Assembly: GCA_024291935.2 (NCBI GenBank) | Contig: CM044316.1 | Coordinates: 76,896,501-76,960,500 of the forward strand | DNA from: Okapia johnstoni | Lineage: Eukaryota > Chordata > Mammalia > Artiodactyla > Giraffidae | DNA: 64,000 nucleotides | Reading direction: 5' to 3' | Shown: positions 25,777 through 35,204 of the stretch, in pieces | How positions within the stretch are numbered: position 1 is the first letter of the stretch | Layout of the letters: each line of letters begins with the position of its first letter | Position numbers and translations under genes: made by a program | The notes under the pieces: model-generated | Told to the model about the DNA's origin: nothing | Database searches by the model: none | Seen by the model: the letters and a program-made list of their open reading frames with translations, nothing else

Positions 25777-25983
25777 GTTTTCCTTGTGGCTCAGATGGCA
25801 AAGAATCTTCCTGCAATGCAGGAGACCTGGGTTCAATCCTTGGGTCGGGAAGATCCCCTGAAGAAGGAAATGGCTACCCACTCCAGTATTCTTGCCTGGG
25901 AAATCCCATGGACAGAGGAGCCTTGTGGACTACAGTCCATGGGATCACAAGAGTCAGACACAACTAAGCATGCACCCACACTC
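25777..25983 (+). mobile_element. Bov-tA SINE
   Basis: Head 'ttccttgtggctcagatgg', 'ggttcaatccttgggtcggg', core and tail ending 'caactaagcatgcaccc'. The 86-codon ORF across it is SINE-derived. Confidence 0.93.
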
Positions 25984-26869
25984 AGCAGCAAGAAAGGGAC
26001 TCAAGTTTTTTAATGAGTATCACCGTTGACTCTCTTGCGTCTACAGCTGGGCTCATCACTTCCCGTTGGAGGACCTGGCCTCTCTCCTGCTGTATCCACC
26101 AAGTGCAACACTGCCGCCTTGGAGTGGACACAATGATGACCACCACTGGGTCATCTTCCCCACTGACTGGACACCCACTGTGATGCTTGATGACATACCT
26201 GGGACACTCTTGAGACTTGAAGTCCTCCTTCCATCACCCACTTTAAGAGGTTCCCTTGAGATATCTTGAGGTTCGTCCACCCCAAGGGGATTCTTTCATA
26301 GACACACTGACTCAGTATCAGATATCTTTTGCTTGTTCTCTGGTGTCACAAAGGAAATTCTGGGTAGCAATTATGTCTTACACAGGCTCTGGATGCCAAG
26401 AGAGGGATAAAGGCAGAAGGAAGAGGGGAGAAAAGACAGGGAGTTTCACCAGGAAGAACTTTAGACTTAAGTCTGATTTTTATAGGATTGAAAGGAGGAA
26501 GTTATAAATAAGATGGGGTCACATTATAAACAGTCCTGTAGGCCTTGCTAAAGATTTCAGAATTTATCCCACATGCCATGATTTTCAGCAAGAAGGTACA
26601 GAGTACAGAAAGTATCCACTCACAGAGGCACAAGGGAAAACTGAAGCTCAGGGGTGGAAGCTATAGATTGTTAGTGGAGAGATCAGAGACCGGAGGCTGA
26701 AGTGACAAGGACAGGGAGACCCTCTGCTCTGGGACAGGGCCAAATCAGCTTTTCTCAACACTGCATCATCACTTACCTGAAGCACAGTGAATAATTAAAA
26801 AAAAAACTTTTCTTATATAAATATAATGAATAAATGATAGAAGTAACAAAATTTCATTGACAATCCTAA
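25984..26869. other. Single-copy DNA, locally GC-richer
   Basis: 26040-26280 is open on both strands (26066-26269 + and 26056-26280 -) without any recognisable domain. I see no splice-site context or repeat identity. Confidence 0.4.
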
Positions 26870-26885
26870 AGAGATGGCTCTTTCA

Positions 26886-27226
26886 GAACTTCCCTGGCAG
26901 ATGGAAATCCACCTGGCAATGCAGGGGACACAGGTTCAATCCCTGGTCCTCGAAGATCCCACACGCTGCACAGTGATTAAACCCATGTGCCACACCCACT
27001 GAGCCCATAAGCTGCAACCACTGAGCCCCTGAGATGCAACTACTGAGCATGAAATCTGCAGCTACTGAAGCCTGTGTAACTGCAGCCCATGCTCTACCAC
27101 AAGAGAAGCCACTGAAGCTCATGCACTGCAAAGAAGAGTAGACCCTGCTCGCCGCAACTAGAGAAAGCCCTCGTACAGGAACAAAGACCCAGTGCAGCCA
27201 ATAAATAAATAAACCTTTAAAAAGAG
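26886..27226 (+). mobile_element. CHR-2-type SINE with 16-bp TSD
   Basis: It has 'acttccctggcagatgg', 'ggttcaatccctggtcctcg', a run of diverged 'gctgcaaccactgagccc'-like repeats and 'gtgcagccaataaataaata' at the 3' end. A perfect 16-bp duplication, agagatggctctttca, lies at 26870-26885 and 27227-27242. This is the long CHR-2 form, found in cetartiodactyls. Confidence 0.93.
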
Positions 27227-27242
27227 AGAGATGGCTCTTTCA

Positions 27243-27884
27243 AGGTTTCCATGGAAAGCGGGGCTCTAGATTCAGAGAAATGGTGAGCTTTGGGGGAATG
27301 TGAATATACTCAGACTTCTGTTTAAAACTTAAAGCTTTCCTAGGGTAAAAAAGTCACATCCTGCCATATTTCAGCGTTCCTGAATAAGGAGCTGAATGGC
27401 TGCAGGACTAAGGACAGGAGGCTTTATCCTGCTTGTAGTTTAAGTCTATTGGGAGACCCTGCAGATCGTTTGCTCTCAGTCACCAGGTGTAACGCATAAC
27501 CAGCTGAAACCACTTCAGAATATGGCTGCCTTGCTCAGAAATGGCAGTGGCAGCAAGCAGAGCTTTCCAGAAAAGCATGCAGAGAAGTCCATATACTGCC
27601 CATTAAGTCATGTCACCCTTAGTTTCATTTGTTTTCATCCCCAGGAATTCCAGATTTGAAACAACCTCATGAAGCACTTCAGTTATTTTAGCATAATGCA
27701 CATCTGAACCTATTCTGAGGCTTAATCATTAAATTTCAAATGTTAAAAACATCTAGCAAAAACATATGTTGAATCCGTGTCATCCTACAATCACTGGAGT
27801 GTCTGAGTCATGATAGTGAAGGCTTACCTTATAAACCCTCCCCCAAAGTATGCAGAACTCTTCCTGCAACCAGGTGCCTGGTAT
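27243..27884. other. Single-copy DNA
   Basis: No gene or recognised repeat. Confidence 0.5.
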
Positions 27885-28005
27885 TTTGTATACATAATTT
27901 CTTTGTCCTGACAGCTTGCATAATAGCTATTGTTAACTCCATTTTACAAGTAAGGAAGACAAGGAAACAGCCTCAGAAAGCTTCAATAACCTATCCAAAG
28001 GCATT
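27885..28005 (-). mobile_element. MIR fragment
   Basis: 'actccattttacaagtaagg' and 'cctcagaaagcttcaataac' match the MIR 3' half in reverse orientation. Confidence 0.7.
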
Positions 28006-28534
28006 CTTTTAAAAATCTGGGAAAATTCTATCTCACTCCAAAAGGTCCGTGGCCCACCTGTAGCAATCTCTAAGAAAAACCCCAGGGTCACTGTTTTGGC
28101 AGGTCCTCTCTTTTGGAGAAGTCTTTAAATGGCCCTTCCATGTTAGTCGTTATGATCACTGTTTTTCTGCTCTGAGCACCTATGCCAACTGTTCTGTTAC
28201 ACAGATGTGAAGATGAAAGGGCTTCAGAAATAAGAGATGCATAGAGGAATAGAATTGGAATGTGGCTTCTTTCTCTCGTGGCAGGAAAGCAAGAATAGGG
28301 GGATGAAATACTGCACCTGAGTACTTTTATTTTAATGATTCAGCAGACTTCTGGTATTCTCTTCTCAGACATGAATGTCTGGTTCAAGTATCAAATGTTG
28401 AGTTTTTGTTGTTTCTGTCTTATCAGATCAAAGTGACTCACAAATACAGGTCAACCTTCTACAAGCTCTTTCAAGTTGTTGCTTTCTTTAAAAAAAAAAA
28501 TACTGACTTGAAAAGTTACAAATAAAATATGATT
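28006..28534. other. Single-copy DNA
   Basis: Nothing recognised apart from an A run at about 28490-28500. Confidence 0.5.
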
Positions 28535-28590
28535 AAAGAAAGAGAAACAAGCTAATAAGCGCAAAGAAAGAGAAACAAGCTAGTAAGCGA
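28535..28590 (+). repeat. Tandem duplication of a 28-bp unit
   Basis: Two adjacent 28-bp copies (28535-28562 and 28563-28590) begin aaagaaagagaaacaagcta. They differ at one internal base and the last base, which suggests a recent slippage or duplication event. Confidence 0.9.
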
Positions 28591-28900
28591 AAAAAAGTCA
28601 CTCTTTTCAGAGCTGTTTTAAACTCACTAAATGTTCTCTGCTGAGCTGAACTCCCTACAAAATCTTTAAATATGTGGGGGCCAAAGGGCCACCAAATAAA
28701 ATATACTAAGGGTCCTTTTGTTACTGAATCAAGTTTGTTTCACCCTACACTCAGCAAGCCAAAACTCAGAGACCCTGAGATTTGCAACAAAGAGAGGAGA
28801 GAGGCATTATTTGAAAAACACAAGGATCACAGGTATCAATAGAATGTGAATAGTTATTTAGAGAAGAAAACATTTTTAAAAAATAAAGTTTTGTGGGCAA
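28591..28900. other. Single-copy DNA
   Basis: No recognisable feature. The ORF that starts at 28846 only becomes meaningful inside the BovB. Confidence 0.5.
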
Positions 28901-29736
28901 ATGAAGCACAAGCTGGAATCAAGATTGCCAGGAGAAATATCAATAACCTCAGATATGCAGATGACACCACCCTTATGGTAGAAAGTGAAGAAGAACTAAA
29001 GAGCCTCTTGATGAAAGTGAAAGAGGAGAGTAAAAAGGCTGGGTTAAAGCTCAACATTCAGAAAACTAAGATGATGGCATCCGGTCCCATCACTTCATGG
29101 CAAATAGATGGGGAAACAGTGGAAACAGTGGCTGACTTTATTTTGGGGGGCTCCAAAATCACTGCAGATGGTGATTGCAGCCATGAAATTAAAAGACGCT
29201 TACTCCTGGGAAGGAAAGTTATGACCAACCTAGACAGCATATTAAAAAGCAGAGACATTACTTTGTCAACAAAGGTCCGTCTGGTCAAGGCTATGGTTTT
29301 TCCAGTAGTCATGTATGGATGTGAGAGTTGTACTATAAAGAAAGCTGAGCGCCGAAGAATTGTGCTTTTGAACTGTGGTATTGGAGAAGACTCTTGAGAG
29401 TCCCTTGGACTGCAAGGAGATCCAACCAGTCCATCCTAAAGGAAATCAGTCCTGGGTGTTCATTGGAAGGACTGATGTTGAAGCTGAAACTCCAATACTT
29501 TGGCCACCTGATGCAACGAGCTGACTCATTTGAAAAGACTCTGATGCTGGGAAAGATTGAAGATAGGAGGAAAAGGGGACAACAGAGGATAAGATGGTTA
29601 GATGGCATCACTGACTCAATGGACATGACTTTGGGTAAACTCCGGGAGTTGGTGATGGACAGGGAGGCCTGGCATGCTGCATGCAGTTCATGGGGTCGCA
29701 GAGTCGGACATGACTGAGCGACTGAACTGAACTGAT
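28901..29736 (+). mobile_element. BovB LINE, 5'-truncated
   Basis: The insertion starts just before the RT palm motif; 'NNLRYADDTTLM' is intact. The reading frame stays open to about 29397, then is lost by a one-base deletion in the region encoding 'RIDAFELWCWR' in sister copies. It resumes in another frame (29394-29717, '[20 protein letters not shown]'). It ends in the ctgaactgaactga tail. It looks relatively young. Confidence 0.95.
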
Positions 29737-29956
29737 ACTTGGAAAATGCTGTTACAAAACCAAGTTCATTTTGCACATCATGCAGCAAGCCCAAATGCTG
29801 AGATGTGGACGCTAACAGTAAAGAGAGAGTTTATTTCCCAAGGTAGAAAAGTGAGGAGGCAGAAAAACAAGTCTTAGATCTGGCTCCCCCAAGGCAAGGG
29901 GCACTCTGAGGTGTTGGGGATGTAGGAGGCATGGGGTAAGGAGACTGGAAAAAGGT

Positions 29957-30165
29957 GCTGTAAAGCTCAGTGGATAAAGAATCTGCCTGCAATGCAGGGG
30001 GGAACTGGGTTCGATTCTTAGGTTGGGAAGATCCCCTTAAGAAGGAAATGGCAACCCACTCCAGTATTCTTGCCTGGAGAATCCTATGAACAGAGGAGCC
30101 TAGCAGGCTACAGTCTGTGGGGTGGCAAGAGCTGGACATGACTTAGCGACTAAACCACTACCAAA
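29957..30165 (+). mobile_element. Bov-tA SINE, head shortened
   Basis: It starts within the tRNA-like head ('aaagctcagtggataaagaa'), then has core and tail (cttagcgactaaaccacta). Confidence 0.92.
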
Positions 30166-30483
30166 CAGTAATTGCTGTTCTGTTCAGGTGTAAACTAAGC
30201 TCTAGACCTCTTGAAAACATAGATGCACTTAGCATGTTCTGACAGTGGAGTTTTCAGCCCTCTGATGTCAAAAAATCACCAAGTGGATGTTCGTGCATAC
30301 CCAGCTGGAGCATCAGTTGTCCTATACAGTCTTAACCAGCTCAGCTCAAATGAGACACAGATGACTCCAATTCCTGGAAAACAACTTGATTACCTGCAAT
30401 TTGGAGGATGTGTAAGACTTTTATAGCAACAATTAAAATAACCTGGATTAGTGAAGGTAGTTGAAAAAGATTTTACTACTGAT
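30166..30483. other. Single-copy DNA
   Basis: No recognisable feature. The ORF at 30223-30426 has no domain. Confidence 0.45.
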
Positions 30484-30495
30484 TACCCAGGGTAA

Positions 30496-30706
30496 GGGCT
30501 TCCCAGGAGCCGCAGTGGTAAAGAATCTGCCCGCCGAGCAGGTGACCCAGCTTTGACCTCTGAGTCGGGAAGATCCCCTGGAGGAGGAAATGGCAACCTA
30601 CTCCAGTATTCTTGCCTGGAAAATCCTATGGACAGAAGAGTCTGGCGGCTTACAGTCCATGAGGTTGCAAAGTCAGACATGACGGAGAGACTGAGCACCC
30701 ACGCAC
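30496..30706 (+). mobile_element. Bov-tA SINE with imperfect TSD
   Basis: Complete SINE. The flanks tacccagggtaa (30484-30495) and tacccgtggtaa (30707-30718) match at 10 of 12 positions. Confidence 0.94.
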
Positions 30707-30739
30707 TACCCGTGGTAATCATTACATTACCTTTATGAA

Positions 30740-30952
30740 GTGTCAGTGTGTTCGTCGCTCAGTCATGTCTAACTCTTTGCGACCCCATGGACTGTATCCC
30801 ACCAGGCTCCTCTGTCTATGGGATTCTTCAGGCAAGAATACTGGAGTAGGTAGCCATTTCCTCTCCAGGGGATCTTCCCGACCCAGGAATCGAACTCAAG
30901 TCTCCTGCATTGCAGGCAGATTCTTTACCGACTGAGCTATAATGGAAACCCC
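30740..30952 (-). mobile_element. Bov-tA SINE
   Basis: Reverse-strand copy with head (minus strand: 'ggtttccattatagctcagt'), core and tail. It sits 33 bp from the previous, oppositely oriented SINE. Confidence 0.94.
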
Positions 30953-33887
30953 CGTTTACGGTACGCTATAGTTCATTTCCAGGGTGTGGACTAGTTTTCT
31001 TGTCATATAAACAGTAAGCACTATACAGCAGAAGGATTCATTTTGGCACAGTTCTTAAAAAGATACACAGACTTCTTTAACCCACTCCCACCACCAGCCC
31101 CCATCCACCATTCCCGCTTCCTCCCTTCCCGTCCGTCACCTCCCCTGCAGCCTAACATCACAGATATGTGTAAACACAAAGTACATATCATTGGCCTGAT
31201 AGCAAAGAGGGTAATAATACCTCCCTCTAGCTTTCTTTAAAAGGATGCTGTTGACAATGAAGCCACTACTGTTTATTGAGGTGGCACTTTGAGTTTCCCA
31301 GAAGATAGTCACTGTATAAATACAAGGTATTATTACTATTATTACCACGTTTAACATGTGCTTAATAGTGGGGAAAGTTCTTTACAGTCCTAGCTGTAAA
31401 CTATAGCTATAAATTCTTTCCTTTAAAGCTCTTCCAGAGGCTCTGAACAATGATACTACAGTAACAATTCAAGTACATCACTGTTCTTAATGAATAACAG
31501 CACTCTTGATTAATGGCACTTGTTCAACATCACACTGACACAAGTATGAAGTGGTTAAAAAAAACAAAAAGGAGTTTCTGCCTACCGTGATTTTTTTAGC
31601 TATTAAAAAAAAAAACAAACCAGGCATCATCAGCACTGAATTTTTTTTCCAAGCTGAACTTTTTTTTTTTTTACTACCTTTTTGTCTATTCAACTGCGGT
31701 TGTATTTCTCATTCGACAAGTACTGTGCTTTTGTCTCACACTGGTGCTTGCTATCAGAGTGTTATCACTCAAGAGAGCTGCCGTTGGACCTGCTAAGCAT
31801 CTCTGCAATCAGCGAGCCGGCTACTACCCTAGTATGAGACCTCTACCCAGGGTGGAAGAGGAGGGTGGGGAAAGCGGGAGGCGGGGGGCAAGCATTGCTG
31901 ACAGGCTCACACTGGTCACATCTGACAAGGAACAGCCAGATGCTCGGAATATCTATCACGGAGCCATTGGTGAATTGTAGGTGACTGGAGGCATACTTCA
32001 CGCTGCTGTATCAGAGTTTATGTATTTTACTAACCTTATTTCATTGGGTTGAAGCTATACAGTTTTATGAGCCCCCCAATCCTCTACTAGTTGGAAATAA
32101 ATTCCTCCTCAGCTATATATCAGAGGATGACATTGGCTGTTGGCCCATCTCTCTGGGCAAATGCTCTGCCTGTATTTCTTCTTTTTCTTTGAGCCTGGGG
32201 GTAGGGTGCAGGGGTGTGGAGGTTGGGAGTGTTTCTGCATGACATGAGGGAAGGAAAAAGCCTGTAGTTCAAGGTGAGGGAGGCGGTGTGCAACCCAGAT
32301 GCCAGCTTTAGCCTCTTGTCCCATCCCTGGCTTGCAAATTGTTCAGTCTGCTGGCGATTTGAATGGTTAGTATGATTGTCAGCTATCTCTGCACTCCAGC
32401 TTTTCTCTCTCCTGGCAGGAACATCTGGGACCCAGACTTTACAAACAGTAATAATAACCCTACTTTAGCTTTCACATTTTTGCAGTTGTTATTATGTCAT
32501 CATGGTAAATGACCATAATTGACCCCCACAATGAAATGTTGCCAACATTCATATGAATAGCTACTGCAATCGCACAGGCTAGCAGGCATGTGCTTTGCAA
32601 ATAAAAATTTTGCTGAATGGTCGAAATCTCAGGTTCGTTTGGGGACCTAAGTATTTCTGAGTTATAATAGGAAATGATTTGTTTCTGAAACTGAAGAGTG
32701 CTGCATACAGAAACCTAAATAGGAGGTCAGGCCTAAGTTAAGTATTAAAGGGAAATTTCCAGAATTTTCAGGAGCCCTATGTCTTTGGGGTCTGATTTAG
32801 AGTGATGAGTCAGGAGGCATGGAGATCTTGTAATTCTATTTCTCATCTAAAGGGCACACACAAATTACACACACACTCTCACATTCAGGCAAATTTAACC
32901 ATCTCTACCATTCCAGAGTTAGCATACCTTTTCTGACCTTCTCCAGAACTGGACACAATAAGGATATAACATAATTGTGAAGAAAGAAATGACAATGCCA
33001 AGACACATATCAATTATCTGACAGTAACTGTGCATTTCAATATTGTGCTCAGGATGCTATTCCAGTTAAGTTTACCTTGACAATTTTCAGCCAATCTGAT
33101 TGGGAAATCAAAGTCACTTCAAGATGTTTGTTTCAATAAATGAATGAAATCTATCCTATTTCTAAGAAGCCTAGTTTATCACAGAATGCCTATGTTTTAT
33201 TGGGCTTTTTTCTCAAACTGGGCACGACGCCCTAAAATAAAACACAACCTAACACAGAAGGCAGGACCCTTGCAATTAACTTCATGTAGATGAAATCTAA
33301 AGAAACCTTGCTGGTTTTCATTTTCCTCCAGTTAAAATTACACAGGATTTTGAAACCTGCCCCAACATCTTCTCTTAATTCCTCCTCACGGTCCAGAAGC
33401 AAACTTCGCCCCAGTTCTGCTCCTTTACTTAAATGAGAATACCTTTAGGGAGAACAACCAGCCACCTCACATCATTTTTGCAATAGAAATTAAGAAGAAT
33501 CATGAACTTTTCCTTATTATCAGATAGTAGAAATTATTCAACTATCCCTGAGATTCCCAAATTATAGGGAACTTCAGCAAGAACTTTGGACCATTTCTAG
33601 CATTGTAGGTTGACGGTTTACAATAGTAAGTTTCCTGTGATTTCCTACAGCACGAAGAGTTATCCCACAGGACGACCTAAGACAACCACTGGAAAGAATA
33701 CAATTGCCTTCGGACCAGTTCCACGTTTTAAAGGATTCTATCTCCTGGTTCCCCTATCAACTAATGGTTTCATTTTGTCAGTGGCCCCTCAGAAGCGGTC
33801 AGAGCCTGTGGCGTCCCCTACTCCTCCCCACCCCCCACGACAAGCAGATTTTCTCCCTTCCTCCTGTCTCTCAGTCAGCTCATCAAA
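30953..33887. other. Repeat-poor DNA, candidate conserved noncoding
   Basis: Almost 3 kb hold no SINE, LINE or MIR that I can recognise, unlike the flanks. Around 31.7-32.0 kb the sequence is GC-richer with about ten CpGs, and a G-quadruplex motif lies at 31863-31888. 32340-32660 is complex sequence with motifs such as 'tgctttgcaaataaaa' and 'tgaccataattgaccccc'. No ORF is convincing. Regulatory function is inference only. Confidence 0.35.
31863..31888 (+). other. G-quadruplex-forming motif
   Basis: G-runs at 31863-31865, 31867-31870, 31876-31878 and 31883-31888 are separated by loops of 1, 5 and 4 bases. The surrounding 300 bp is CpG-richer than the window average. Confidence 0.65.
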
Positions 33888-33897
33888 ATGTCCCCAT

Positions 33898-34570
33898 CGG
33901 GTAGCGCCCTCGGCGGTCCTGCAATCTTTTTGTTGCAACGGTGCATGGATGGAACAGACCCGGTGACGCCCCTGGCTCCAGCCTCGGACCAGCCTTCAAA
34001 CTTTTTTCCACTTACCTCTCTCTGGGCTTCTATCTTCAATGGCGATGATGGACCACTTTTTCCATGACGTGGTGGAGGGGAAGCGCCAGGGCGGCCAGCG
34101 TCTTTTGAAAATGCAGGACAAGCAGAAGCCGTCTCAAGACGAGTGCGGAAAAACCCAGGACACTCTGGAAGCTGCCGTTCTCAGGGAGAAGACCCTGAAC
34201 CAGGCCATTTTGGATCCGCGCGGCCTGACTTCCGCCCGCCGGGCCCCAGCCGCCGTGACTTCCGGGAGAGCCCGTCCTACATGAGCAGGGGAAGTGCATC
34301 AAGATGGCGACCACCTGACCAACCTCCACAGGCTGGCTGGTCCCCAGGCCCGGCTGGGCGAGTATCGCTTTGAAAGGCTCTCCCTCAAGCACCGACTAGA
34401 AGCCTCTGGAGCCCAGGGACCTTTGAGGAGCGCCCCCTAATGTCAGGGCTTCTGCCTAAAGCCCCTCTCTGCAGTCATTAGGCAATTTTTAACACCTGGA
34501 ATCCTCTCCCAAGCCTTGAACCAAATTGAAACAATAAAGCTTTTGCAGCTAAAGGGAAAAACAGAAAAAC
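33898..34570 (+). pseudogene. Ferritin light chain processed pseudogene
   Basis: This is an intronless retrocopy of ferritin light chain, the ferritin subunit that promotes iron-core mineralisation. It starts with FTL-like 5' UTR ('cggcggtcctgcaat', 'ggatggaacagacccgg') that includes a degraded iron-responsive element. A deletion removes the start codon and about the first 28 residues. Coding fragments follow: YLSLGFY (34013-34033), then in a shifted frame 'RLLKMQ', '[13 protein letters not shown]' and 'LNQAILD', and the C-terminal '[10 protein letters not shown]' and '[13 protein letters not shown]' (34306-34392). The DIKKPAEDE-side linker is shortened, helix D to E is scrambled by indels, and one extra base precedes the stop. 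The 3' UTR ends with AATAAA at 34533-34538 and an A-rich tail. A 10-bp duplication, atgtccccat, flanks it (33888-33897 and 34571-34580). It cannot encode ferritin. Confidence 0.93.
33930..33955 (+). promoter_or_regulatory. Degenerate iron-responsive element in FTL retrocopy
   Basis: It sits where the FTL 5' UTR has its IRE hairpin. The six-base loop reads CGGTGC (33939-33944) instead of the CAGTGN needed for IRP binding. The upper stem has two mismatches: the loop-closing A-A and a G-G. IRP binding is therefore unlikely. Confidence 0.75.
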
Positions 34571-34580
34571 ATGTCCCCAT

Positions 34581-34913
34581 TACACTAGTGTGGCAAGGCT
34601 AGATAATACCAGAAAACTTATTTACCAAAAAACTTATTACCAGAAAGCTTTTATTCACTGGACTGTGAAAAGCTGTAACTCTCCTAATGAATAATTTCAA
34701 TTTTAAAAGGAGTTTATTAACTCGAATGAATCTCTTATTTTTCCAATGGATAGAGATATTTGTTCAGGGAAAACTCATCTACAGGACTCCCCAGGGTCTG
34801 CTTTGGCATGCTGAACATCAGCAACTTGATATCCTATTTTTGAAAAGTTCCCCGAGTTGGATTTGTATTTCAATGTTGAAATGCAAACATTTTAACCTTC
34901 TTAGTTTTATTCT
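34581..34913. other. Single-copy DNA
   Basis: No recognisable feature. The ORF at 34687-34920 shows no domain. Confidence 0.45.
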
Positions 34914-34925
34914 AAGGTGAGTTAA

Positions 34926-35192
34926 GTAGGAGAAAGAAATGGCAACCCACTCCAGTATTCTTGCCTAGAGAATCCCATGGACAGAGGAGCCTGATGTGCT
35001 GCTGTCCATAGCGTTGCACACAGTCAGACACAACTGAAGCAACTTAGCATGCATGTATGCATTGGAGAAGGAAATGGCAACCCACTCCAGTATTCTTGCC
35101 TGGAGAATCCCAGGGGCAGAGGAGCCCAGTGGGCTGCCATCTGTGGGGTCGCACAGAGTCGGACACGACTGAAGCGACTTAGCAGCAGCAGC
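34926..35192 (+). mobile_element. Bov-A2 SINE with 12-bp TSD
   Basis: Two Bov-A monomers lie in tandem and end in 'gcgacttagcagcagcagc'. A perfect 12-bp duplication, aaggtgagttaa, lies at 34914-34925 and 35193-35204. The sharp ends suggest a fairly recent insertion. Confidence 0.96.
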
Positions 35193-35204
35193 AAGGTGAG
35201 TTAA

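Noticed and set aside
26056..26280. ORFs open on both strands in a GC-richer patch
   Set aside because: Dual-strand openness without domains suggests base composition, not an exon. I found no convincing splice context.
28846..29397. 183-codon ORF with an RT motif as a possible domesticated gene
   Set aside because: It is a 5'-truncated BovB frame broken by a one-base deletion. The first codons are unique flank, and there is no sign of selection to keep it.
33610..33966. 118-codon plus-strand ORF just upstream of and entering the FTL retrocopy
   Set aside because: It crosses the TSD and the pseudogene 5' UTR, has no domain, and so joins unrelated sequences.
34036..34392. 118-codon reverse ORF across the FTL copy
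   Set aside because: The homology is on the plus strand. The reverse frame is a GC-rich shadow of the pseudogene.
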